A stretch of DNA of 64,000 nt from Pontibacter virosus (GTDB taxonomy: Bacteria > Bacteroidota > Bacteroidia > Cytophagales > Hymenobacteraceae): NCBI RefSeq assembly GCF_003096355.1, contig NZ_QEKI01000001.1:310001-374000 (forward strand), read 5' to 3'. A model generated the notes under the pieces. The model saw only the letters and a program-made list of their open reading frames with translations. It was not told the origin of the DNA and did no database searches. This document shows, piece after piece, positions 7,667 through 18,900 of this stretch (its first letter is position 1; each line of letters begins with the position of its first letter). The position numbers and the translations under genes are program-made.

Positions 7667-8734
7667 ATGTACCCATACCGACACCTCTTTGACTTCACCC
7701 GCGAGATATTCCTTAACATAGGCTGCTCCCTGGAAGATGCCCAGCTAGCGACCCAGGTTTTGTTGGAGGCCGACCTGCGCGGCGTAGACTCCCACGGCGT
7801 GGCCCGGTTAAGCGGCTATATTCGCCTATATGAAGCAGGACGCATCAACCCAAAGCCTACCATTACAATAGTGCACGAAACGCCTAGCACTGCCACAGTG
7901 GACGGCGACGGCGGACTTGGCCTGGTAGTAGCGCCACGCGCTATGGAGATTGCCATGGAGAAAGCAGAAAACGTAGGCTCAGGCTGGGTGTCGGTGCGGA
8001 ACTCGAATCACTTCGGTATAGCCGGTTACCACGCTATGCAGGCTCTGCAGCGCGACATGATCGGGATGGCCATGACCAACGCCAGTCCGTTGGTGGCACC
8101 AACCCACTCGACGCAGCGCATGCTGGGCACCAATCCAATTGCGGTAGCCGTACCTGCTAACGAGCAGCCGCCTTTTGTGGCCGACCTGGCCACTACCACT
8201 GCCGCTAACGGCAAGCTGGAAATCCTGCAGCGCAAGCAAAAGAAGACCCCGAGCGGCTGGGTGCAAACGGCCACTGGCCTGGGTTCAACCAACGCTTTCG
8301 AAGTACAGTCCGGTGGTGCCTTGCTTCCGCTGGGTAGTACCAAAAACCGCGGCAGCCACAAAGGCTATGCACTCGGCTCTATTGTCGATATTTTCTCGGG
8401 TGTGCTGTCGGGTGCCAACTATGGCCCGTGGGTGCCGCCTTTCGTGAGCTTCCTGGCTCCTCCCGCCGACCCGGTGGGGCAAGGTATAGGGCACTTCTTC
8501 GGCGCTATGCGTATCGATGCCTTCCGCCCTGCCGATGAGTTCAAGCACCACATGGATAACTGGATCACTGCTTTCCGCAACGCCCATGTAAAACGCGGAG
8601 AAAAAGCTGTGCTAATACCGGGTGACCCGGAACGCATCATGACGGCCAAGCGCCTGCAGAAAGGTATACCGCTGTTGCCGCCGGTTGAGAAAGACCTCGC
8701 AGAAGTTGGCAAGAAGTTCGGTGTGAAATTCTAA
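7667..8734 (+). CDS. Malate/L-lactate (2-hydroxyacid) dehydrogenase, Ldh family
   Basis: An NAD(P)-dependent oxidoreductase of the PF02615 family that interconverts 2-hydroxyacids and 2-oxoacids such as malate/oxaloacetate, lactate/pyruvate or ureidoglycolate. This family is unrelated to classical Rossmann-fold lactate dehydrogenases. Length (355) is normal. Family signatures are LRGVDSHGVARL near residue 40, the active-site segment VRNSNHFGIAGYHA near 120, and MTNASPLVAPTHS followed by LGTNPIAVAVPA. The substrate cannot be fixed. The stop codon is only three bases before the next gene, so the two are co-transcribed. A partial TAATTTG element lies about 20 bases upstream of the start. Confidence 0.92.
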   Translation: MYPYRHLFDFTREIFLNIGCSLEDAQLATQVLLEADLRGVDSHGVARLSGYIRLYEAGRINPKPTITIVHETPSTATVDGDGGLGLVVAPRAMEIAMEKAENVGSGWVSVRNSNHFGIAGYHAMQALQRDMIGMAMTNASPLVAPTHSTQRMLGTNPIAVAVPANEQPPFVADLATTTAANGKLEILQRKQKKTPSGWVQTATGLGSTNAFEVQSGGALLPLGSTKNRGSHKGYALGSIVDIFSGVLSGANYGPWVPPFVSFLAPPADPVGQGIGHFFGAMRIDAFRPADEFKHHMDNWITAFRNAHVKRGEKAVLIPGDPERIMTAKRLQKGIPLLPPVEKDLAEVGKKFGVKF

Positions 8735-8737
8735 GGT

Positions 8738-9076
8738 ATGGCGACGGACAAAGGTATAACCCTTTTACGGCTTTTAGGCCTGGGCTCCACACGGCGCAGC
8801 ATTATGATGCTGGTGCTTTCCTGGATCCTGAATGTGGCCTGGCTCGGATTCAACTATTTCTGGAGGCTCGTTCCGGAGTCGGTGCTGATTGCTATACCTG
8901 TGCTCCTGCTGCTCTACGGTCTGCTCGCCCTGGTTGCCTATGTATACTGGGGAGTGAGAGGCGTGCGCGAACAGGACGAGCCTTACACCAACATCATGGT
9001 CGGGGTGATCGTCGCGATCACCCTGCTATACCTGAACTATACCTTGCTCGACGCGCTGCTTTCCCTTAGTCGCTAA
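8738..9076 (+). CDS. Small integral membrane protein of unknown function
   Basis: The 112-residue protein is mostly hydrophobic. Three membrane-spanning segments can be seen at about residues 20-42, 48-70 and 84-105, joined by short charged loops (one reads RGVREQDEPYTN). No enzyme motif or family is recognised. It follows the dehydrogenase gene by three bases and precedes a strong terminator, so it forms the end of a two-gene unit. Such placement could mean a transporter subunit or an anchor, but nothing in the sequence shows this. Confidence 0.7.
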   Translation: MATDKGITLLRLLGLGSTRRSIMMLVLSWILNVAWLGFNYFWRLVPESVLIAIPVLLLLYGLLALVAYVYWGVRGVREQDEPYTNIMVGVIVAITLLYLNYTLLDALLSLSR

Positions 9077-9095
9077 CATCTTTTTAGCATCTCGT

Positions 9096-9136
9096 AAAAG
9101 AGAAGAGCTGACCCTGATGGCCAGCTCTTCTCTTTT
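9096..9136. terminator. Bidirectional terminator downstream of the dehydrogenase unit
   Basis: Perfect 15-base arms (AAAAGAGAAGAGCTG and its complement) flank an 11-base loop and end in a run of six T on the plus strand. The A-run on the other side serves the converging Hsp70 gene. Confidence 0.85.
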
Positions 9137-9160
9137 TTAGGTATAAGCAGCAGGCGTACC

Positions 9161-11023
9161 CTACTCGATTTTCTTGCCTGCCATCGCCTGCTTGATGGAG
9201 ATCTGCATGACACGCTCCGCAAACGGGCTGGTCTGCTCTTCCAGATTATCCACCGCTTTCAGGATCTGGTCTTTGTCGCCGCTCGGCAGCACGTCGCGCA
9301 GCTTCTGCAAATTCTCACGCGTCAGGTTTACTTCGTCCTCGGTCAGGTGCTGGCCGTTTTTCTCCAGAAAGCGCTCCACCTGGTAGAGCATCTGCTCAGC
9401 CGTGGTGCGAGCTTCGATCACCATACGCGCCGACACGTCTTCGCGGGCGTGGGTAATGGAGTCCATCAGCATCTGCTCTACCTGCGAATCGGTCAGGCCG
9501 TACTGTGGCTTCACCTCTACCTCCTGGCGCACGCCGGAGCGCAGTTCAATCGCCTCTACTTTCAGAATGCCGTCGGCGTTCAGGATAAAGTTCACGTCCA
9601 CTTTCGGGAAACCGGCAGGCATAGCAGGTATACCTTTCAGGTCGAACTCTGCCAATTTGCGGTTCTCTTGCACCAAATCTCGCTCACCCTGGTAAACGGA
9701 GATCTTCATGTTCACCTGTCCGTCGATGGAGGTCGTGTATTGGCGGCCGGCTTTGGTGGGTATCTTTGAGTTGCGCGGGATGATCGAGTCCATCAGTCCG
9801 CCCATGGTTTCGATGCCTAGCGTGAGCGGTGTCACGTCCAACAAGAGGATGTCTTTGCGGTTGCCCGATAGGATATCGGCCTGAATAGCCGCGCCCAGGG
9901 AAACCACTTCATCAGGGTTGAGGGAGATGTTCGCGGGCTTTCCGAAGAACTCCGATACCGTTTCGTATACCAGCGGCACACGGGTAGAGCCACCTACCAT
10001 GATCACGGCATCAATCTGCTCCGGCTTCAGTTTGGCATCGCCCATCGCCTGTCGGCAGCTTTCGATGGTCTTGGCCACGATCGGGGCAATGAGTTCCTCG
10101 AACTTGTGCCGCGTAATGCCGCATTCTATTGTGTCGTTCACTCTGCTGGTATAGATCTGCTGCTGGCTCAGCGCCTTTTTGGCCTCTTCGGCTTTCAGGC
10201 GCAGTGCCTGCTGCAGTTTCTTATCCTCGTTGATGGTATCGGCCACCAGTTGGTTTTCCTGTATCCAGTAGTTGATAATGGCGCGGTCCATGTCGTCGCC
10301 GCCCAGGTAGGTGTCGCCGTGCGTGGAGAGCACCTCAAAAATCCCCTGGTGCAGGCTCAGGATAGAGATATCGAACGTACCGCCGCCAAGGTCGTACACG
10401 GCAATCGTTTTTTCTTCGGAGGGGTCTATACCTATACCGTAGGCAAGGGAGGCCGCCGTTGGTTCGTTTACGATGCGCAGCACTTCGAGTCCGGCCAGTT
10501 TGCCGGCATCGCGGGTGGCCTGGCGCTGGGAGTCGTTGAAGTAAGCGGGCACCGTGATCACGGCTCTGTTCACCGGCGTTTTCAGGGCATGCTCGGCTCG
10601 CTCGCGCAACTCTTTCAATATCTCCGCCGACAGTTCGATTGGCGAGTAGAACCTGTCCCCTACCCTGATCTTCACCAGGCCTTCGCTGTCGTCATCGATG
10701 ATCTTGTAGCCGAAGTAGTCTTTGTGCTCGCCCAGGTCTTTGTAGGATTTGCCCAGCAGGCGCTTGACAGAGTAAATGGTGTTGGCAGGGTCGGTGGTCA
10801 GGTAGTCTTTCGCCTCCGTGCCGACAATTGTCTCACCGCTCTGCGTGAAATGCACAATAGACGGCACAATGGTACCACGACCCAGGTCGTTGATGGCTAC
10901 CGGCTTTTTGGTTTCGGGATGTATGTAGGCTACCAAGCTGTTGGTAGTCCCAAGATCTATACCCACAATCACCTCTTCCTGCTGAAGGGCTCCTGTAGAA
11001 AGGTTTATCGCAACTTTTGCCAT
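9161..11023 (-). CDS. hscA: HscA-type Hsp70 chaperone (DnaK family)
   Basis: An ATP-driven chaperone. The 620-residue protein has the Hsp70 ATPase domain (GIDLGTTNS, VYDLGGGTFD, MVGGSTRVP) and a peptide-binding domain. Three features point to HscA, which helps deliver iron-sulfur clusters, and not housekeeping DnaK: the extended N-terminus before GIDLGTT, the shorter total length, and a C-terminus that ends in FAERVMQISIKQAMAGKKIE, close to the E. coli HscA end and without the EEVD-like or Gly/Gln-rich DnaK tail. No isc genes or J-protein lie nearby. The frame opens 51 bases earlier, but a TAACTTTG promoter element overlaps that region, so the ATG giving MAKVAINLS is preferred. Confidence 0.85.
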   Translation of the reverse strand: MAKVAINLSTGALQQEEVIVGIDLGTTNSLVAYIHPETKKPVAINDLGRGTIVPSIVHFTQSGETIVGTEAKDYLTTDPANTIYSVKRLLGKSYKDLGEHKDYFGYKIIDDDSEGLVKIRVGDRFYSPIELSAEILKELRERAEHALKTPVNRAVITVPAYFNDSQRQATRDAGKLAGLEVLRIVNEPTAASLAYGIGIDPSEEKTIAVYDLGGGTFDISILSLHQGIFEVLSTHGDTYLGGDDMDRAIINYWIQENQLVADTINEDKKLQQALRLKAEEAKKALSQQQIYTSRVNDTIECGITRHKFEELIAPIVAKTIESCRQAMGDAKLKPEQIDAVIMVGGSTRVPLVYETVSEFFGKPANISLNPDEVVSLGAAIQADILSGNRKDILLLDVTPLTLGIETMGGLMDSIIPRNSKIPTKAGRQYTTSIDGQVNMKISVYQGERDLVQENRKLAEFDLKGIPAMPAGFPKVDVNFILNADGILKVEAIELRSGVRQEVEVKPQYGLTDSQVEQMLMDSITHAREDVSARMVIEARTTAEQMLYQVERFLEKNGQHLTEDEVNLTRENLQKLRDVLPSGDKDQILKAVDNLEEQTSPFAERVMQISIKQAMAGKKIE

Positions 11024-11071
11024 GTTTGTATACGTTAGTGAGTCCACCCTATACGTGGGCAGCGCTATACG

Positions 11072-11079
11072 CAAAGTTA
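11072..11079 (-). promoter_or_regulatory. Promoter -7 element TAACTTTG for the hscA-like gene
   Basis: Read on the minus strand, the sequence fits TAnnTTTG and sits 48 bases before the chosen ATG. It covers the alternative upstream start, which supports the shorter protein. No TTG was found at the standard distance. Confidence 0.45.
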
Positions 11080-11134
11080 CGAAAAAATCAGGGGAGGTGT
11101 CGGGATGTCGGCGCTTTATACCTGATCCCCGGGC

Positions 11135-11701
11135 TTATGCCTTCAATAAGTTGAACGAAACCGGGTATGGATCGTGCGACGCGTCTTTGCTGACCAGCCA
11201 ACACACTCTGATGACGTAGAGCGCATTGAGGAAGTAAAGCACCAGATAGGCGGCGAACACATACCACGAACCCGGGTAGTGCATGATCTTCATCCAGGCA
11301 AAAAGCATAACCAGCGGATAAGTAACCAGAGACCAGGTGATCTGAAAGTTCAACAGGCTGATACCTTGCTCGTGCACATGGAGCACTTTCTTTTTCTGCG
11401 TTATCCAGATGATCAGCGGGAAAACGAGGTTGCCGAGCGGCATCAGCAAATACGAAAGCACGGACAGGTGCATCAGCAACAGAACACTTTTGTCTGGCTC
11501 CTTGCCATAGTCGTATACCTCCTCCACGTCCACTCCCAGTGCCTGGCAGATTGATTTTAAGGTATAGCCCCGCGGCTCTGTGTCCCCTTTCTCTATCCGT
11601 TGCAAAGTCCGCAAGCTTATACCTGCCATCTCTGACAGTTCTTCCTGGCTCAAGCCTTTTCTCTTTCTTATCTCGAGAATCCTGTTTCCTAACTCATTCA
11701 T
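11135..11701 (-). CDS. XRE-type regulator with a DUF4870-like membrane domain
   Basis: A DNA-binding protein tethered to the membrane. Residues of about 1-60 form an XRE/Cro helix-turn-helix (GLSQEELSEMAGISLRTLQRIEKG). The remainder holds three to four hydrophobic segments resembling DUF4870, with the conserved H-x-x-x-x-L-x-x-L-L-x-P-L-G-N start. The combination suggests a sensor that couples a membrane signal to transcription. The start is the ATG giving MNELGNRILE; a TTG nine codons upstream is less likely. The gene stands alone between the Hsp70 gene and a terminator. Targets are unknown; autoregulation is usual for such proteins. Confidence 0.85.
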   Translation of the reverse strand: MNELGNRILEIRKRKGLSQEELSEMAGISLRTLQRIEKGDTEPRGYTLKSICQALGVDVEEVYDYGKEPDKSVLLLMHLSVLSYLLMPLGNLVFPLIIWITQKKKVLHVHEQGISLLNFQITWSLVTYPLVMLFAWMKIMHYPGSWYVFAAYLVLYFLNALYVIRVCWLVSKDASHDPYPVSFNLLKA

Positions 11702-11817
11702 GGTGTTGTCTTTAGGTTCGTTTCTCAATACTACAGTAAAAGTGTCATCCAGGCTTGCGGTATTTCTACGTAATTCCTATGACTTTGATGACTTTTGGGC
11801 TTTGAGAGGCTATAAAT

Positions 11818-11850
11818 GCAGAAAGCTGTTCTTATAAAACAGCTTTCTGC
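11818..11850 (-). terminator. Terminator after divIC
   Basis: Perfect 13-base arms (GCAGAAAGCTGTT and complement) close on a seven-base loop. On the minus strand the stem is followed by ATTTATAG, a weak U-run. It lies between divIC and the XRE gene on the same strand. Confidence 0.7.
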
Positions 11851-11873
11851 ACATCCATCTATGGACTTATACC

Positions 11874-12173
11874 TTACTTTTCTTTTTTTGGCACAACGAT
11901 GAACACATCCTCACCCGGACGCTTCATCAGGTATTTTTCCCTAGCGAACTTCTCGAGCAGTTCCGGATTGCCCATCAGTTCCTCGCGGTCCTGCTGCACC
12001 TCGGCCATTTTCTCGAGGTAGTACTCCTTGTCTTTCTCTTTATTGCTCAGCTCCCTGCTCATGCGGTACTGCGTGATAAAGTCGTTGGAGTCAAAAAATA
12101 ACATCCAAACCAAAAACAGCATACCTGTTACGAAATAGAAACTGCGAACAAACTTAGGTATACGGTTGAGCAT
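11874..12173 (-). CDS. divIC: Septum formation protein DivIC/FtsB family
   Basis: A small bitopic division protein that joins the FtsL/FtsQ-type complex at the septum. The 99 residues comprise a short cytoplasmic head, one membrane helix at about 12-28, a coiled-coil stretch at about 40-70 rich in E, K and R, and the conserved C-terminal turn where a hydrophobic residue is followed by A-R-E-K-Y-x-M-K-x-P-G-E-D-V. That last motif is characteristic of the family. It lies downstream of enolase, separated by a terminator; eno-divIC adjacency is also known in other phyla. Gene-name choice between divIC and ftsB is conventional. Confidence 0.88.
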   Translation of the reverse strand: MLNRIPKFVRSFYFVTGMLFLVWMLFFDSNDFITQYRMSRELSNKEKDKEYYLEKMAEVQQDREELMGNPELLEKFAREKYLMKRPGEDVFIVVPKKEK

Positions 12174-12216
12174 ATATAGAAAACTATAGATATTATTCTG
12201 AGGGCTTTACACAAAA

Positions 12217-12249
12217 ATAAGGCTGTGAGTCATAAACCCACAGCCTTAT
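12217..12249 (-). terminator. Terminator after eno
   Basis: Perfect 11-base arms ATAAGGCTGTG/CACAGCCTTAT flank an 11-base loop. The minus strand continues with TTTTGTG, giving a U-run. It closes the carA-eno unit. Confidence 0.8.
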
Positions 12250-12274
12250 GCCTAAAATATTTTCAGGATACTCG

Positions 12275-14679
<2,405 letters not shown>

Positions 14680-14694
14680 CTTGATAATTTAATA

Positions 14695-14702
14695 CAAAAA
14701 TA
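14695..14702 (-). promoter_or_regulatory. Promoter -7 element TATTTTTG before carA
   Basis: On the minus strand the sequence matches TAnnTTTG and ends 15 bases before the carA ATG. It directly abuts the U-run of the rplQ terminator, so the stop of one unit and the start of the next share bases. No TTG at the standard spacing was seen. Confidence 0.4.
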
Positions 14703-14704
14703 AA

Positions 14705-14734
14705 AAAGGGACACGACTAATGTCATGTCCCTTT
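14705..14734 (-). terminator. Terminator of the ribosomal/alpha block after rplQ
   Basis: On the minus strand AAAGGGACA-T-GAC pairs with GTC-G-TGTCCCTTT around an ATTA loop, with one G-U wobble, and is followed by a run of T. It ends the long ribosomal gene block. Confidence 0.85.
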
Positions 14735-14755
14735 ACAATATTTCACAAATGAAGC

Positions 14756-15268
14756 TTATTCAGCATCTTTTGTTTCATCTTTAGTACCTTCTGCTTCTGG
14801 AGCTGCAGGAGTTGAAGCCTCAGTAGACTCAGCACCTTTTTTCTTAGAAGAAGTACGACGACGAGTCTTCTTAGCACCACCGGCAGTACCAGTTGTAGTC
14901 AGCATGTCCTCGTTGTAGTCAACAAGCTCGATAACACACATTTCAGCGTTGTCACCAAGTCTGTAACCAGTCTTCAGGATACGCGTGTAACCACCAGGTC
15001 TGTTAGCGATCTTTACAGATACTTCGTCAAACAACTCTTTCACAGATTCCTTGTCTTGCAGGTAAGCAAAAACTGTTCTTCTGGAGTGAGTTGTGTCGTT
15101 TTTGGATTTTGTCAGTAGAGGCTCCACATACTTGCGTAGTGCTTTTGCTTTGGCTACTGTAGTAGAAAGACGCTTGTGCAGGATAAGCGAAGCAGCCATG
15201 TTAGACAGCATTGCTTTACGGTGCGAAGCGGTTCTTCCTAAGTGATTAAATTTTTTACCGTGTCTCAT
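14756..15268 (-). CDS. rplQ: 50S ribosomal protein L17
   Basis: A large-subunit protein near the exit tunnel. Residues of about 1-120 are the L17 core ([20 protein letters not shown] at the start). Residues 120-170 form an extra low-complexity tail, first rich in Lys and Arg, then in Glu, Thr and Ala; such tails are common on L17 in this phylum. It is the last gene of the alpha-type unit, 70 bases after rpoA, with a terminator behind it. The inter-gene space can form a small hairpin with CGATC/GATCG arms, which might be a control or processing site. Confidence 0.98.
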   Translation of the reverse strand: MRHGKKFNHLGRTASHRKAMLSNMAASLILHKRLSTTVAKAKALRKYVEPLLTKSKNDTTHSRRTVFAYLQDKESVKELFDEVSVKIANRPGGYTRILKTGYRLGDNAEMCVIELVDYNEDMLTTTGTAGGAKKTRRRTSSKKKGAESTEASTPAAPEAEGTKDETKDAE

Positions 15269-15338
15269 TATTTTGAATTGTGCACGTGCATACCGTCGAT
15301 CAACCCACTCGGGGATCGGGAATTATGCCGCAGGATGA

Positions 15339-16328
15339 TTAATCTTCTTCTAATTTATACTTAGAAAGGTCCATGCCAAAAGTCAGGCCTTTCTCTTGCA
15401 CCAGGTTCTCAAGCTCTGTCAAAGACTTCTTGCCAAAGTTACGGAACTTCATCATGTCAGAAATGTCAAGCTGCACCAGGTCACCAAGTGTTTTAATGTC
15501 GGCGGCCTTAAGGCAATTGTAAGCTCTAACAGAGAGGTCCATATCCTGAAGCGAAGTCTTCAGTACTTTACGCATATGCAACAGCTCTTCGTCCACTGCT
15601 TCTTCTTCTTCAGGCTTAGCTGTTTCAAAAGTCATCGTGTTATCAGAGAAGAGCATGAAGTGCTGAATCAGAATGTTGGCAGCACCTTTCAAAGCGTCTT
15701 CCGGATGAATAGAACCATCAGTCTGTAAGTCAAGCACTAACTTTTCATAGTCAGTTTTCTGCTCAACACGTGTATTTTCTACACTGAACTTTACATTTTT
15801 GATTGGCGTGAAGATGGCGTCGATCGGAATAAGGCCAAATACTTGGTCTGCCGGCTTGTTCTCCTCAGCAGGAACGTATCCACGTCCCTTTTGAATAGTC
15901 AGCTCAACTTCCAGTGTCATGTTCTTATCCAGGTTGCAGATAACCAACTCTGGGTTTAGTACCTCAAAGCTTGTAGAAAACTTGCTAATATCGCCAGCTA
16001 CAAACTTATCCTGTCCTGAAATAGATACAGTAACCTTATCATCGATAACTTCACTGATCTTCTTAAAACGAACCATCTTCAGGTTGAGGATAATATCAGA
16101 TACATCCTCCACTACGCCTTCAACAGACGAGAACTCATGCAGTACACCAGGTATGCGAACGCTAGTTATTGCGTATCCTTCAAGAGAAGAAAGCAAAATT
16201 CTTCGCAGAGCATTACCGATGGTTACTCCGTAACCTTTTTCAAGCGGCTTGAATTCAAATAAACCATGAAAGTCGTCGGCTTTTTCCATCACAACTTTCT
16301 CTGGCATTTGAAATGCTAATATTGACAT
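15339..16328 (-). CDS. rpoA: RNA polymerase alpha subunit
   Basis: Dimerises to begin assembly of RNA polymerase and contacts promoter DNA and activators. The N-terminal domain (about 1-235) carries the conserved [16 protein letters not shown] segment. An acidic linker (EEEEAVDEE) precedes the C-terminal domain with its helix-hairpin-helix ([14 protein letters not shown]). Length 329 is normal. It lies between rpsD and rplQ as in the classic alpha operon. The 37-base gap after rpsD holds no evident promoter. Confidence 0.99.
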   Translation of the reverse strand: MSILAFQMPEKVVMEKADDFHGLFEFKPLEKGYGVTIGNALRRILLSSLEGYAITSVRIPGVLHEFSSVEGVVEDVSDIILNLKMVRFKKISEVIDDKVTVSISGQDKFVAGDISKFSTSFEVLNPELVICNLDKNMTLEVELTIQKGRGYVPAEENKPADQVFGLIPIDAIFTPIKNVKFSVENTRVEQKTDYEKLVLDLQTDGSIHPEDALKGAANILIQHFMLFSDNTMTFETAKPEEEEAVDEELLHMRKVLKTSLQDMDLSVRAYNCLKAADIKTLGDLVQLDISDMMKFRNFGKKSLTELENLVQEKGLTFGMDLSKYKLEED

Positions 16329-16365
16329 ACTTGCAGTGTTAAAGGTTAAAATTTGATTAAGCGGC

Positions 16366-16971
16366 TTACTTAGAATAGAACTCGACGATCAGCTGCTCCT
16401 GAATTTTCTCAGGGATCTGGTCACGCTGAGGCGCAGACACAAATTTACCAACCATCTCAGCTCCATCCCACTCTAACCAGCTGAAAGCACGCGCATTGCG
16501 AACGCTCAAGCTAGTAGTAATTGCTTCTAGAGATTTAGACTTCTCTCTAACAGCTACCGTATCACCAACTTTTAAGCTATATGAAGGTATGTTTACAATC
16601 TCACCGTTAACAGTGATGTGCTTGTGCAATACTAGCTGACGAGCAGCTCTTCTTGTCGGAGCGATTCCTAATCTGTAAACTGTGTTGTCAAGTCTAGACT
16701 CGAGGAGAGTCAGGAATTGTTCACCAGTAACACCGCCTTTACGGGCAGCCTTCTCGAACAGATTTGCGAACTGCTTTTCAAGCATGCCATAGATAAACTT
16801 GGCTTTCTGCTTTTCAGTTAACTGCAGTGCATACTCAGACTGCTTTTTACGACGGCCACGGCCGTGCTGTCCCGGAGGATAGCTTTTCTTTTTTAATGCT
16901 TTGCTTGGGCCGAAAATCTCCTCGTTGAACTTTCTGGAGATTTTGCTTTTAGGACCAGTATATCTTGCCAT
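16366..16971 (-). CDS. rpsD: 30S ribosomal protein S4
   Basis: A primary 16S rRNA binder that nucleates small-subunit assembly and forms part of the mRNA entry helicase site. The 201 residues have the S4 RNA-binding domain at about 90-150 ([25 protein letters not shown]). The N-terminal region lacks the four-cysteine zinc knuckle, so it is the zinc-free form. In other bacteria S4 represses its own operon; no such site was identified here. It lies 22 bases after rpsK. Confidence 0.98.
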   Translation of the reverse strand: MARYTGPKSKISRKFNEEIFGPSKALKKKSYPPGQHGRGRRKKQSEYALQLTEKQKAKFIYGMLEKQFANLFEKAARKGGVTGEQFLTLLESRLDNTVYRLGIAPTRRAARQLVLHKHITVNGEIVNIPSYSLKVGDTVAVREKSKSLEAITTSLSVRNARAFSWLEWDGAEMVGKFVSAPQRDQIPEKIQEQLIVEFYSK

Positions 16972-16993
16972 TGTATTTAATCTGAATTACTAA

Positions 16994-17386
16994 TTAAACT
17001 CTTCTGCGTTTAGGAGGACGACATCCGTTGTGAGGAAGTGGCGTAACATCTTTGATAGTTGTTACTTCGATGCCAGTGTTCTGTACAGTACGGATGGCGG
17101 ACTCTCTACCTGCACCAGGACCTTTAACGAAAACCTCAGCTTTACGCATACCCAGGTCATAAGCAACCTTTGCGCAATCTGAAGCTGCCATTTGTGCAGC
17201 GTAAGGAGTGTTCTTTTTAGAACCTTTAAAACCCATTTTACCAGCAGAAGCCCAAGAGATAACTTGTCCTGCGTTATTGGTTACTGAGATAATGATATTG
17301 TTGAAAGAAGCTTTGATGTGTACCTGGCCTGTTGATTCAACAATTACAACACGCTTCTTAGCTTTGTCTTTTCTTTTCTGAGCCAT
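16994..17386 (-). CDS. rpsK: 30S ribosomal protein S11
   Basis: Part of the 30S platform at the mRNA exit region. The ATG giving MAQKRKD is chosen, for 130 residues; a TTG two codons upstream is the only alternative and leaves no room after rpsM. The conserved [11 protein letters not shown] and the C-terminal [16 protein letters not shown] are present. The gene begins nine bases after the rpsM stop, in the standard rpmJ-rpsM-rpsK-rpsD order. Confidence 0.98.
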   Translation of the reverse strand: MAQKRKDKAKKRVVIVESTGQVHIKASFNNIIISVTNNAGQVISWASAGKMGFKGSKKNTPYAAQMAASDCAKVAYDLGMRKAEVFVKGPGAGRESAIRTVQNTGIEVTTIKDVTPLPHNGCRPPKRRRV

Positions 17387-17395
17387 GATCAAAAA

Positions 17396-17773
17396 TTATT
17401 TAGAAGCTTTCTTCTTGTTTGCTACTGTCTTACGCTTACCTTTTCTTGTGCGCGAGTTATTCTTCGTGCGCTGACCTCGTACAGGTAGACCTTTACGGTG
17501 TCTCAAACCACGGTAGCAGCCAATATCAAGAAGACGCTTAATATGCAATTGCACTTCTGATCTCAGAACACCTTCTGTTTTGATCTCAGCCGCAATGATA
17601 TTTCTGATCTCATTAGCTTCATCTTCGGTCCAATCTTTAACCTTTTTGTCAAGATCCACCCCGGCTTTGTTAAGGATTTGCACAGAGAGATTACGACCTA
17701 TACCAAAAATGTAAGTCAAAGAGATCTCTCCTCTTTTGTTGTCCGGAATATCAACTCCTGCTATTCTTGCCAT
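17396..17773 (-). CDS. rpsM: 30S ribosomal protein S13
   Basis: Sits in the 30S head, touches the P-site tRNA through its basic tail and forms bridges to the 50S subunit. The 125 residues start with the usual [14 protein letters not shown] and a helix-two-turn-helix. The tail after [15 protein letters not shown] is long and very rich in Lys and Arg. It follows rpmJ by nine bases. Confidence 0.98.
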   Translation of the reverse strand: MARIAGVDIPDNKRGEISLTYIFGIGRNLSVQILNKAGVDLDKKVKDWTEDEANEIRNIIAAEIKTEGVLRSEVQLHIKRLLDIGCYRGLRHRKGLPVRGQRTKNNSRTRKGKRKTVANKKKASK

Positions 17774-17782
17774 AATTAATAA

Positions 17783-17899
17783 TTATCCTTGTCTTTGTTT
17801 ATATCTTGGATTCTTTTTGTTGATAACGTAGAGCTTACCCTTTCTTCGGATAATCTTACAGTCAACACTTCTCTTTTTTACTGATGCTTTGACTTTCAT
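17783..17899 (-). CDS. rpmJ: 50S ribosomal protein L36 (zinc-free form)
   Basis: The smallest large-subunit protein. Translation of the minus strand gives 38 residues beginning [17 protein letters not shown] and ending NPRYKQRQG, with ATG start and TAA stop. Only one cysteine is left; the C-x-x-C and later C/H zinc ligands of the zinc form are missing, so this is the C-minus type that stays functional when zinc is scarce. It is flanked by infA (five bases) and rpsM (nine bases), the normal order. It was found by reading the gap between those genes. Confidence 0.95.
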   Translation of the reverse strand: MKVKASVKKRSVDCKIIRRKGKLYVINKKNPRYKQRQG

Positions 17900-17904
17900 T
17901 GTAG

Positions 17905-18123
17905 TTATTTATAACGATAAACAATTCTTCCTTTAGTTAAATCATATGGAGACATCTCCAACTTAACACGGTCACCTGGTAATATCTTGATGTAGTTCAT
18001 TCTCATTTTACCTGAGATATGTGCGATCACCTGATGACCATTTTCTAACTCTACCCGGAACATTGCATTTGATAATGCTTCGATGATAGTACCGTCTTGC
18101 TCGATAGAGGACTGCTTCGCCAT
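17905..18123 (-). CDS. infA: Translation initiation factor IF-1
   Basis: Binds the ribosomal A site during initiation and helps IF-2 and IF-3. It is a single OB-fold of 72 residues with the conserved end [16 protein letters not shown]. The start codon comes directly after the map stop codon with no spacer, so translational coupling is likely. The map-infA-rpmJ order between secY and rpsM is the usual one outside proteobacteria. Confidence 0.98.
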   Translation of the reverse strand: MAKQSSIEQDGTIIEALSNAMFRVELENGHQVIAHISGKMRMNYIKILPGDRVKLEMSPYDLTKGRIVYRYK

Positions 18124-18897
18124 TTATTGTTGTTTAGCTTTATCTATATAATCAAAAGTTGTTAATACTTCTGCTTTATTATTTCTTATGACTACTGTAT
18201 GCTCAAAGTGAGCAGAAGGTTTATTATCACGGGTGCGGATCGTCCATCCATCCTCTTCCTGAATAATATACCTGGTACCGAGATTAACCATAGGCTCAAT
18301 CGCAAGTACCAAACCATTCTGAAGCTTCAAACCCTGACCACGCTTTCCGTAATTAGGGACTTCAGGAGCTTCATGCAAATTCCGACCTATACCATGTCCC
18401 ACTAACTCTCGTACAACGCCATACTTAGCGGTTTCGGCATGGGACTGTATGGCATGGCTCACATCACCAAGTCTGTTGCCAACAACTGCCTTCTCAATAC
18501 CCTTATATAAGGACTCCTTTGTAACTTCTAGCAGCTGTGCTACCTCTTCCGTAACATTTCCTACAGCATGTGTATAAGCACAGTCGCTATGGAAGCCATT
18601 GTAATAGACACCACAGTCAACAGAAATTACGTCTCCATCGTTCAAAACGTAATTGCTTGGCATCCCATGCACTACAGTTGAGTTTACCGAGATACAAAGG
18701 CTAAAAGGAAACCCATTATAGTTTTTAAAAGATGGGACAGCACCATGATCTTTGATGAACTCTTCAGCTCTTTTATCCAGTGTAAGGGTGGATACCCCTG
18801 CTTTTATAAGAAGAGCTATTTCGCCATGTGCTTTACTTAATATGAAAGCACTCTGGCGAATTAGCTCTATTTCTTCTTCAGTCTTGTAAAAAACCAT
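18124..18897 (-). CDS. map: Type I methionine aminopeptidase
   Basis: Removes the initiator methionine from new proteins. The 257-residue enzyme carries the pita-bread fold ligands for two metal ions: Asp in ISVDCGVYYNGFHSDC (two aspartates), His in ELVGHGIGRNLHE, and Glu in LAIEPMVNLG and in the last ARDN-type stretch. It is the short form without an N-terminal zinc extension. Its start lies three bases after secY, joining protein export, maturation and initiation genes in one unit. Confidence 0.98.
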   Translation of the reverse strand: MVFYKTEEEIELIRQSAFILSKAHGEIALLIKAGVSTLTLDKRAEEFIKDHGAVPSFKNYNGFPFSLCISVNSTVVHGMPSNYVLNDGDVISVDCGVYYNGFHSDCAYTHAVGNVTEEVAQLLEVTKESLYKGIEKAVVGNRLGDVSHAIQSHAETAKYGVVRELVGHGIGRNLHEAPEVPNYGKRGQGLKLQNGLVLAIEPMVNLGTRYIIQEEDGWTIRTRDNKPSAHFEHTVVIRNNKAEVLTTFDYIDKAKQQ

Positions 18898-18900
18898 TTA

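Noticed and set aside
10106-11038. A 310-codon frame on the plus strand opposite the Hsp70 gene
   Set aside because: It is the mirror of a strongly conserved chaperone gene in another frame and shows no family motif.
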